NCBI GenBank assembly: GCA_016198605.1
Contig: JACQIG010000095.1
Location: 1-5,371 of the forward strand
Direction: 5' to 3'
DNA length: 5,371 nucleotides
DNA from: Candidatus Aenigmatarchaeota archaeon
GTDB lineage: Archaea > Aenigmatarchaeota > Aenigmatarchaeia > QMZP01
Shown here piece after piece: positions 1 through 4,572 of the stretch. The translations under genes and the position numbers were made by a program. Positions within the stretch are counted from its first letter, which is position 1; every line of letters starts with the position of its first letter. Below the pieces are notes generated by a model. The model made no database searches and had not been told where the DNA came from. It worked only from the letters and a program-made list of their open reading frames with translations.

Positions 1-722
1 AGCCTGTTCCGCTCAAGCATGTTCAGGAAGTCAGTGTTTCCGCCAGTATTGATCTGGTACATCCTCTCTATTTTCACTCCACGATCGGCGAACAGCTTTG
101 CAAGCGTCCTGTGGAGTATTGTGGCGCCCACCTGCGCCTTTATGTCATCCCCTACTGCCGGCAGCCCCTTCTTCTGGAACTTGGCGGCCCAGCCGGGCTC
201 TGACACGATGAAAACGGGCATGCAGTTCACGAATGCCACCCCCGCGTCCAGGGCGGCCTGCGCGTAATATTGGACAGCCTCCTCTGAGCCAACTGGCAGG
301 TAGTTGACAAGCATGTCTGCTTCCGCCTCCTTCAGCGCCTTCGCGACGTCCACGGGCTTCTCCTCGGAGACCTTGAATGCCCTGTCTTCGGCATAATGCT
401 TCATGTGGTCCGCGACGCCGTCAAGCACGGGCCCCTTCTGGACTGCCACGCCAAGGTCCGGGACATCCTTCTGGAATACCTTGGTGCAGTTGGGCTTGGC
501 GAATATGGCCTCTGACAAGTCCCTGCTGATTTTCCTCGCGTCAATGTCAAAGGCAGCCACGGGCCTTATGTGCGAGATCTTGTAGCCGCCCAGCACGTTG
601 TGCATCAGGCCTGGCACCAGCTCGTCATTGGAGTCCACTTGATTGTAGTAGAACAGGCCCTGTATCAGGCTTGAGCAGCAGTTGCCTATGCCTGCAATGG
701 CGATCTTGATCTCCTTCCCCAT
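1..722 (-). CDS. ino1: myo-inositol-1-phosphate synthase, 3' end outside window
   Basis: Converts glucose 6-phosphate to 1L-myo-inositol 1-phosphate with NAD in the cytoplasm. In archaea this feeds archaetidylinositol-type lipids and compatible solutes. The visible 240 codons begin with a Rossmann nucleotide-binding motif, IAIAGIGNCCSSL (about residues 7-19), followed by QGLFYY. Further family signatures are VNYLPVGSEEA, NCMPVFI, GDDIKAQVGATILHRTL and GGNTDFLNM (residues 227-235). This is the short prokaryotic form of about 360 residues, so roughly the last third is missing beyond position 1. The ATG at 722 is chosen because GGTG (733-730) lies 7 bases upstream and a TATA box sits at a suitable distance. 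It has its own promoter and its function is unrelated to the redox genes upstream. Identification is firm from the motifs. Confidence 0.95.
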   Translation of the reverse strand, partial: MGKEIKIAIAGIGNCCSSLIQGLFYYNQVDSNDELVPGLMHNVLGGYKISHIRPVAAFDIDARKISRDLSEAIFAKPNCTKVFQKDVPDLGVAVQKGPVLDGVADHMKHYAEDRAFKVSEEKPVDVAKALKEAEADMLVNYLPVGSEEAVQYYAQAALDAGVAFVNCMPVFIVSEPGWAAKFQKKGLPAVGDDIKAQVGATILHRTLAKLFADRGVKIERMYQINTGGNTDFLNMLERNR

Positions 723-753
723 TATTTTACACCCGTAAAGTATTATGCGAGGG

Positions 754-765
754 TGTATTTATATG
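754..765 (-). promoter_or_regulatory. TATA-box promoter of ino1
   Basis: On the minus strand the sequence CATATAAATACA is a good match to an archaeal TATA box. Its centre is about 38 bases before the ATG at 722, which predicts a start site near 735 and a leader of about a dozen bases carrying the GGGTG ribosome binding site (734-730). The box shared by the redox genes is absent, so ino1 is probably controlled separately. Confidence 0.6.
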
Positions 766-786
766 TTTTATGGACGTAAAACAAGC

Positions 787-1836
787 CTACCCGAACGTGA
801 ACGTGTATATCCTGAACCCCTGGCCTGCCTTTATCTCAACCATATGGGCATCGTAAGAGTTGGAAAAAACCAGGTTGTATAGCCTGTGGCTGTCTATGGT
901 TGAAATGCTCCTCCCGCCTTCTATTGCAATATCAGACCCCTTGCTGCCCGCATCAACGTAATCCCCGTCTAATTTTATCTCCAATTCATTCCCGACACCA
1001 GACCCTGCCACTATGTTCACTGCCCGGGCATAATAGGCTAGCAGTATCCTCCCGTCCTGTGAAACGAGTTCCATGTTGTCCTCGTTGTTCTTCCACGAGC
1101 CTTCCAGGTATATTGCATTGGGCGATATGTTATCCGGAATGGAATAGTTTACTGTCTCTTCCGGCTTGAAGGCTTCAGGGCTCCCCAGGGGCTGCCTGGC
1201 GAACTGGTAGCCGAAATACAACTCAGGGGTGAGCACCTGCGTGAAGTTGACCTCGGTGGCGTTGGGCTTCACCATCCCAGACACGTCAAGCGACGCGTCC
1301 CTCTCCTTCAGGAGGGCTTGTATGGCTGCCTCCGTCTCCTCATAAGCGCCCTCGCCTATGTGGTCATAGCGTATGTTCCCCTGCGCGTCCACCAGGTATT
1401 TCCTCGGCCAGTATTTGTTGTCGTAAGCATTCCAGGTGGCGTAGTCATTGTCCTGCACCACGGCATACTCTATCCCATATTTCTCCACCGCTGCCTTCAC
1501 ATTTCCATACTCCCTCTCGAAGGCGAATTCAGGCGTGTGCACCCCTACTATAACAAGTCCCTGGTCCTTGTATTTCTCATGCCAGGCGTTCAGGTAGGGC
1601 AGCGTCCTGATGCAGTTGATGCATGAGTAAGTCCAGAAATCAACCAGCACCACTTTCCCGCGCAGGCTCTCAAGGGTTAGCCCTGGCTCTGTGTTTATGT
1701 AGCCGCTTATTCCAGAAAACTCTGGGGCTTTGCCCAGGTTGGGAAGCGAGAGCTGCCCTTGAGGTATGTTAACTAGAAAGGCTCCGGCAACTACAAAAGC
1801 GGCTATTATCCCGAAAACAACCAGTTCAGTCTTCAT
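787..1836 (-). CDS. DipZ/TlpA-like membrane-anchored thioredoxin with C-terminal beta domain
   Basis: Predicted outward-facing thiol-disulfide oxidoreductase of 349 residues. An N-terminal hydrophobic segment (about 5-23) would anchor it with the rest outside. The thioredoxin-like domain (about 37-180) carries WTYSCINCIRTLPYL with the redox pair C72 and C75, the family phrase GVHTPEF (98-104), and a probable cis-proline, P144, in YWPRKYLVD. Residues from about 195 to the end match in layout the beta-sandwich domain that follows thioredoxin in mycobacterial DipZ, including LTPELYFGY and LEGSWKN. In DipZ a CcdA membrane domain is fused in front; here CcdA is the separate upstream gene, whose stop is only 3 bases before this ATG, so the two are translationally coupled. 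CcdA is the likely reductant. The substrate is unknown. The gene ends with TAG just before the ino1 promoter. Confidence 0.88.
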   Translation of the reverse strand: MKTELVVFGIIAAFVVAGAFLVNIPQGQLSLPNLGKAPEFSGISGYINTEPGLTLESLRGKVVLVDFWTYSCINCIRTLPYLNAWHEKYKDQGLVIVGVHTPEFAFEREYGNVKAAVEKYGIEYAVVQDNDYATWNAYDNKYWPRKYLVDAQGNIRYDHIGEGAYEETEAAIQALLKERDASLDVSGMVKPNATEVNFTQVLTPELYFGYQFARQPLGSPEAFKPEETVNYSIPDNISPNAIYLEGSWKNNEDNMELVSQDGRILLAYYARAVNIVAGSGVGNELEIKLDGDYVDAGSKGSDIAIEGGRSISTIDSHRLYNLVFSNSYDAHMVEIKAGQGFRIYTFTFG

Positions 1837-1839
1837 ATC

Positions 1840-2565
1840 TCACTGTTCTTTCCTGACCTCGGCGGCTGTAGCGCCTGCCATGTAAGAGAAGAAGGCGGGG
1901 AGCAGGGGGAGTATGCATGGGGATATAAACGTCACTATGCCTGCTATAAATGCCGCGAAGAAGTTCAGTTGCTCCGCTGTCCCGGCCATGAATTCAGACC
2001 CTACCAGGAAGCTGGATATTATCCCTATGTAATTGAAAAGCACTAGCGCTCCTATGGCCACTAGCAAAAGCCCTCCTATTATGTTGAAATATTTCAACAC
2101 ATGCTGGGAGCGTTCTATGAAGACCGACATCCTTGATGCAAACGCACCTGTTATCAGGAACGGTATGCCTATCCCCAGAGAATATGCCATGAGTAGGAAA
2201 AAGCCCGACCCTGGGGAAGTCGCTGCAAGCGCATATATGGATCCCAATATGAATCCCACGCAAGGAGTCCACCCAACCGCAAAGGCTACGCCGAAAACGA
2301 AAGAGGTTAGATAGCTGCTCCTGAACCTCCTCACCTTGATCTTGTGTTCCCTGGACAGAAACGGTATCCTGTACTTCAGGGAGAGCATTAACAGCACGCC
2401 AAAAAGCATTATTACAAGGCCACCTACTGTCCTGAATATGTTTACCGCGGTGAAAGCCACATTTGAAAGCAGCGTCTGCAGCAATACTCCTACAATGGAG
2501 AGTACCACCGTGAAACCAAGCACAAAGGCAACAGAATTGAGGAATATTGCCGTTCTCTGGTTCAT
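1840..2565 (-). CDS. ccdA: CcdA-family transmembrane thiol transporter, helices circularly permuted
   Basis: CcdA/DsbD-type proteins carry electrons from cytoplasmic thioredoxin across the membrane through a cysteine pair. Both signature motifs are present: GWTPCVGFILG with C102, normally in helix 4, and ISPCILPLLPAFFSYMAG with C217, normally in helix 1. Here the second motif is the last helix (about 203-231). The protein starts with RTAIFLNSVAFVLGF, the usual beginning of helix 2. The order is therefore TM2, 3, 4, 5, 6, 1. Loops 64-84 (KYRIPFLSREHKIKVRR) and 144-159 are positive, while 180-201 is acidic and polar. This predicts cytoplasmic loops and both termini in the cytoplasm. At 241 residues it is complete for a six-helix CcdA. 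The start is set by GTGGTG (2576-2571) 5 bases before the ATG. Only 16 bases separate it from the previous gene, so no helix is missing upstream. The residue after CVG is F where the family usually has P. Confidence 0.9.
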   Translation of the reverse strand: MNQRTAIFLNSVAFVLGFTVVLSIVGVLLQTLLSNVAFTAVNIFRTVGGLVIMLFGVLLMLSLKYRIPFLSREHKIKVRRFRSSYLTSFVFGVAFAVGWTPCVGFILGSIYALAATSPGSGFFLLMAYSLGIGIPFLITGAFASRMSVFIERSQHVLKYFNIIGGLLLVAIGALVLFNYIGIISSFLVGSEFMAGTAEQLNFFAAFIAGIVTFISPCILPLLPAFFSYMAGATAAEVRKEQ

Positions 2566-2570
2566 GCTAA

Positions 2571-2576
2571 CACCAC
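2571..2576 (-). promoter_or_regulatory. ribosome binding site fixing the ccdA start
   Basis: GTGGTG on the minus strand lies 5 bases before the ATG at 2565, in the 16-base gap after the thioredoxin stop codon. It matches the GGTG core used by archaeal 16S rRNA. It matters because it supports translation beginning at the permuted N-terminus. Confidence 0.65.
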
Positions 2577-2581
2577 GGGCC

Positions 2582-3229
2582 TCAAGCCAAGGCCTTGTTT
2601 ATTTCAGATAGATACCTGTCCTTGTTCCATGATTCAGGGGATTTCAGGACCTGCTGTCCATTCTTCAGGAAAACCTTTGTGTGCTGGTAGGGAACGCCAA
2701 ACTGCTCTGCAAGTCCCCTCTCATCTGCGTCTGTCTGGTCGTCGTTGAAGTTCACCCTGAAGGCGACAACGTTGCCAGTGCTTAGCTGGTCAAAAGCCGC
2801 GTACATCTCCGGTATCTCTGCCCTGCATATCGGGCACCAGTTGGCGTAGAAGTACAAAACAACAAGCTTGTCAGACTGCAGCGCATTGTCATAATCCGCC
2901 TTGTTGAAGTCTATCACCGGTGCGGAACTTCCTGCAAGCACAGCCCCTGAATATCCAGCCTGCGTCCCACCTGTGTCATCCTGGGGCGGTATCATTGTCC
3001 CGTCGGGCTTGACCATGGTGCCGTCTGGTTTTATAATGGTGCCATCCGGCTTCACCATTGTTCCATCTGGCTTGACCATTGTCCCGTCTGGCTTCACCAT
3101 TGTGCCGTCTGGCTGTATAATTGTCCCGTCATTGGCTGGCTGGGCCTGCATGTAGTAGAAAGCGCCGCCTGCCACGACTATTATGGCTGCCACTGCGGCT
3201 ATTATAACAGAACTGGCTATCGCCTTCAT
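2582..3229 (-). CDS. membrane-anchored thioredoxin on a heptapeptide-repeat stalk
   Basis: Predicted outward-facing thioredoxin-fold protein of 215 residues. Residues 4-28 form a hydrophobic anchor. Residues 34-82 are seven copies of a seven-residue unit, consensus DGTMVKP. A Thr/Gly/Ser-rich linker (86-103) follows, then a thioredoxin domain (about 104-215). The active site is YFYANWCPICRAE with C132 and C135; P180 in FGVPY is the probable cis-proline. The NWCPIC form is typical of small extracytoplasmic thioredoxins and TlpA-like proteins. It is the first gene of an operon with ccdA (16-base gap) and the DipZ-like gene, so CcdA is its expected electron donor. No ribosome binding site precedes the ATG and a TATA box is centred 26-27 bases upstream, so the mRNA is probably leaderless. 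The client protein is unknown. Confidence 0.88.
   Translation of the reverse strand: MKAIASSVIIAAVAAIIVVAGGAFYYMQAQPANDGTIIQPDGTMVKPDGTMVKPDGTMVKPDGTIIKPDGTMVKPDGTMIPPQDDTGGTQAGYSGAVLAGSSAPVIDFNKADYDNALQSDKLVVLYFYANWCPICRAEIPEMYAAFDQLSTGNVVAFRVNFNDDQTDADERGLAEQFGVPYQHTKVFLKNGQQVLKSPESWNKDRYLSEINKALA
2984..3130 (-). repeat. seven tandem 21-base units coding DGTMVKP-type heptapeptides
   Basis: Seven in-frame 21-base units encode, in order, DGTIIQP, DGTMVKP three times, DGTIIKP, DGTMVKP and DGTMIPP. The DNA copies differ mostly at third codon positions: Asp GAC/GAT, Gly GGG/GGC/GGA, Thr ACA/ACC, Val GTG/GTC, Pro CCA/CCG/CCC. The amino acids are kept, which suggests an older array held by selection on the protein. 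It lies between the membrane anchor and the thioredoxin domain and probably acts as a spacer. Confidence 0.95.
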
Positions 3230-3250
3230 AAGATAAAGAGAAATTCCTGG

Positions 3251-3273
3251 CCTTATAAGCCTTATCCAATATC
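3251..3273 (-). promoter_or_regulatory. promoter of the thioredoxin-ccdA-dipZ-like operon with shared upstream box (site A)
   Basis: On the minus strand the box GATATTGGATAAG (3273-3261) is followed after one base by the TATA-like CTTATAAG (3259-3252). The TATA centre lies about 26.5 bases before the ATG at 3229, the distance expected for transcription starting at the start codon itself. The box recurs at 3799-3787 and, with two changes, at 4183-4171. Its place just upstream of TATA, where TFB contacts DNA, suits either an activator or a repressor. Confidence 0.75.
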
Positions 3274-3282
3274 CGCAAGGGG

Positions 3283-3319
3283 AAAAATAATTATGGGTGC
3301 CTCCGCGTGGAGGACACCC
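3283..3319 (-). terminator. hairpin plus T-tract after the secreted CxxC gene
   Basis: On the minus strand GGGTGTCCTCC and GGAGGCACCC form a ten-pair stem with one bulged base and the four-base loop ACGC. A T-rich stretch ending in TTTTT (3287-3283) follows. It begins 12 bases after the TAG at 3334-3332 and finishes before the next promoter (site A). This is the expected place for a terminator. Archaea depend mainly on the T-tract, so the hairpin could instead protect the transcript end. Confidence 0.6.
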
Positions 3320-3331
3320 CTTAATGCAAAA

Positions 3332-3727
3332 CTAATTGATTTTTATCACGGGGCACACGAAGCGGTGGCCTGTGTCCACCAGCGACGTGGCGCTGGCGAC
3401 TACATCTTCCGCATTTGTGGGTTGCGTTGTTATGCCGTAAGCCAGCACAACAGCCCATCTCCCGCCATTGTAATCGGGCATTCCGGGAGCCGCATCCGAG
3501 ACCGGCACGCACGCCTGGCAGTCAGGGAACATGTAGAGCGTGTCAAAGTTCCCGTTGTCAGGGACATGCGCCGGCGTGACTGCGCTCCTATACACCTGGT
3601 CAAATGCATAGAAAGCCCCGCCTGGCGGGCCAACGGGGCTGCCTTGGATGTCAGGGTGTGCCAGGGCGCCTGGTGCAAGTGCCATGCTTGCAATAAGCAC
3701 CGCCATCAGCAATGATATCTTTTCCAT
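3332..3727 (-). CDS. secreted protein of unknown function with CxxC motif
   Basis: I do not recognise a named family. The 131-residue protein starts with a signal peptide (residues 1-23, cleavage likely after ALA before HPD). The mature part is about 108 residues and has three cysteines: C70 and C73 in MFPDCQACVP, and C125 in HRFVCPVIK near the end. Other notable stretches are FYAFDQVYRS, HVPDNGNFD and DYNGGRW. There is no thioredoxin fold signature around the CxxC. It has its own promoter with the box shared by the thioredoxin operon, and a strong ribosome binding site, so high expression alongside the redox genes is likely. It could be a client of the thioredoxins, a metal-binding protein using the three Cys plus H24 or H121, or a redox partner. 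These roles are inference. Confidence 0.85.
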   Translation of the reverse strand: MEKISLLMAVLIASMALAPGALAHPDIQGSPVGPPGGAFYAFDQVYRSAVTPAHVPDNGNFDTLYMFPDCQACVPVSDAAPGMPDYNGGRWAVVLAYGITTQPTNAEDVVASATSLVDTGHRFVCPVIKIN

Positions 3728-3740
3728 AATTACCTCCTTT
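3728..3740 (-). promoter_or_regulatory. strong ribosome binding site of the secreted CxxC gene
   Basis: AAAGGAGGTAATT precedes the ATG at 3727; GGAGGT (3737-3732) is 4 bases from the start codon. It is by far the strongest Shine-Dalgarno sequence in the window. It fits a leadered mRNA, unlike the thioredoxin operon. Confidence 0.7.
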
Positions 3741-3775
3741 TGTTTTACCAGAAAATACTGCTTATTCTCCAGCTG

Positions 3776-3799
3776 CCTATAAAAGACTTATCCAATATC
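3776..3799 (-). promoter_or_regulatory. promoter of the secreted CxxC gene with shared upstream box (site B)
   Basis: The box GATATTGGATAAG (3799-3787) is identical to that of site A over all 13 bases. The TATA-like element differs (TTTTATAG, 3784-3777) and sits two bases from the box rather than one. From the TATA centre a start site near 3754 is expected, giving a leader of about 27 bases that contains the ribosome binding site. Because the TATA sequence differs while the box is unchanged, the box seems to be conserved for its own sake. The rest of the 3800-3858 gap shows no clear gene or terminator. Confidence 0.7.
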
Positions 3800-3858
3800 T
3801 TCCAAGGGTTGACACTCTCGTATATGCCGCCAAATATGCATGCTGTTCAAGTCGGAAA

Positions 3859-4140
3859 CTATTCCAGGCTTATCCAGAGAAGTATCGCCAGGCCTGCCGC
3901 TTTCACAATCTCCAGTATGTTCGCATTGAGCGCCGCTTCAGCTGAATAGTACATCACCATGGCAGTGTCGAAATACATGGCCATTATGGTCTCTATGAGC
4001 AGGAAGCCGGCGAAGAATATCAAGCCCGCCGTGTACTTGGACTTGAGCTTGCTGTAGTTAGAGGCGTATATGAAAAGCAGTGCGGCCAGCAGGAGCATGT
4101 TGATTATGTGTATCCCAGCTGCAAACAAGTCCGCTGCCAT
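3859..4140 (-). CDS. small membrane protein with three predicted helices
   Basis: A 93-residue hydrophobic protein with segments at about 5-25, 37-57 and 72-91, separated by a basic loop (NYSKLKSKYT, 28-37) and an acidic one around E68. It has no cysteine, so it is not itself a thiol carrier. I recall small membrane proteins of this kind beside winged-helix regulators in other archaea (possibly the DUF7521 group), but could not check that here. The ATG at 4140 is preferred: GGTGAT (4152-4147) is 6 bases upstream and a TATA box is centred 25-26 bases upstream. The ATG at 4146 directly abuts the GGTGAT. Longer in-frame starts would run into the regulator gene. It lies directly after the regulator gene and under the shared box, so it may sense a membrane signal for the regulator or be its target. 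The function is unknown. Confidence 0.8.
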   Translation of the reverse strand: MAADLFAAGIHIINMLLLAALLFIYASNYSKLKSKYTAGLIFFAGFLLIETIMAMYFDTAMVMYYSAEAALNANILEIVKAAGLAILLWISLE

Positions 4141-4160
4141 GAACATATCACCCCGGGATT

Positions 4161-4183
4161 CCTTATAAGCCTTTTCCAATATG
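4161..4183 (-). promoter_or_regulatory. promoter of the 3-TM protein gene with shared box (site C), inside the regulator's 3' end
   Basis: The box CATATTGGAAAAG (4183-4171) and TATA-like CTTATAAG (4169-4162) match site A at 21 of 23 bases. Here the same bases also encode the last six residues of the regulator, HIGKGL, and its TAA stop (4165-4163), which is part of the TATA box. The TATA centre is about 25.5 bases before the ATG at 4140. The downstream gene can thus be transcribed independently of the regulator. Confidence 0.72.
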
Positions 4184-4477
4184 CGCCTCCATTTCCTCCA
4201 GGACCGCGCCGTTCTTCCCGAGCAGCGGGGAAAGGAAATACAGGCTGCCGTATTTCTTCTTCTCAAGGACAACGAGATTGCTTTTCACCAGGACGCGCAT
4301 GTGGTGCATTATTGTCGTGTAATCCATGCCAAGCTTGGTGGCCAGCTGGTTCATGTTGCTGGGCCTCTCCTTCAATATCAGGAGTATCTTCAGCCTGACA
4401 ACCCCTCCTCTTGTGCCGCCAAGGTAAAGCCAGAGTATCCTCTTCAGGTCCTTTTCTGTGATTAGCATGCCAAGCAC
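4163..4477 (-). CDS. ArsR-like winged-helix transcription regulator
   Basis: A 104-residue DNA-binding protein. Residues 20-38 (GGTRGGVVRLKILLILKER) and the helix-turn-helix at about 41-69 (NMNQLATKLGMDYTTIMHHMRVLVKSNLV) match the archaeal winged-helix group whose members start with GTRGG...R. The wing is VLEKKKYGSLYFLSP (70-84), followed by a short helix. There is no cysteine and no added ligand domain, so it cannot sense thiol state by its own cysteines. The start is uncertain: GTG at 4477 has a weak TATA-like CTTAAG centred 26.5 bases upstream and would be leaderless, while ATG at 4468 gives a protein three residues shorter. There is no clear ribosome binding site, and an in-frame TAA just upstream rules out longer forms. 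It heads the module and is the natural candidate to bind the shared box. Confidence 0.88.
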   Translation of the reverse strand: MLGMLITEKDLKRILWLYLGGTRGGVVRLKILLILKERPSNMNQLATKLGMDYTTIMHHMRVLVKSNLVVLEKKKYGSLYFLSPLLGKNGAVLEEMEAHIGKGL

Positions 4478-4490
4478 TTGGATAGGAATT

Positions 4491-4510
4491 GTTTCAACGT
4501 CTTAAGAAAC
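4491..4510 (-). promoter_or_regulatory. possible promoter or operator of the regulator gene
   Basis: A five-base inverted repeat, GTTTC at 4491-4495 and GAAAC at 4506-4510, brackets a weak TATA-like CTTAAG (4501-4506) at the leaderless distance from the GTG at 4477. An alternative TATA, GATATAGA near 4555-4548, would give a leader of about 50 bases. The remainder of the 95-base gap shows no gene. The evidence is weak because the arms are short. Confidence 0.3.
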
Positions 4511-4560
4511 TGCCGCACATTCCTCCGCTGTCATGGTACATGTAGAATTCTATATCCCTG

Positions 4561-4570
4561 CAAAAAAAGC
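4561..4570 (-). terminator. poly-T terminator after the uL3 gene
   Basis: Seven T residues in a row on the minus strand (4568-4562) begin 4 bases after the TAA stop of the uL3 gene, with no stem-loop. This is the usual form of an archaeal intrinsic terminator. It implies that the uL3 transcript ends here. Confidence 0.6.
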
Positions 4571-4572
4571 AT

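Noticed and set aside
1840..2565. Permuted CcdA as a frameshift, truncation or missing first helix
   Set aside because: The frame is intact, the length fits six helices, both motifs are present once each, and the upstream gap is only 16 bases with a ribosome binding site.
2984..3130. CRISPR-like or mobile repeat array
   Set aside because: The 21-base units abut without spacers, keep the reading frame and encode a regular heptapeptide inside a membrane-anchored thioredoxin.
3800..3858. Extra copy of the shared box (ATATTTGG near 3830) after the 3-TM gene
   Set aside because: It needs a one-base insertion, lacks the GATAAG half and has no properly spaced TATA box leading to a gene.
4141..4272. 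Longer 137-residue start for the 3-TM protein at 4272
   Set aside because: The added residues come from another frame of the regulator gene, are Arg/Trp-rich and unlike a real N-terminus; the box, TATA and GGTGAT all point to 4140.
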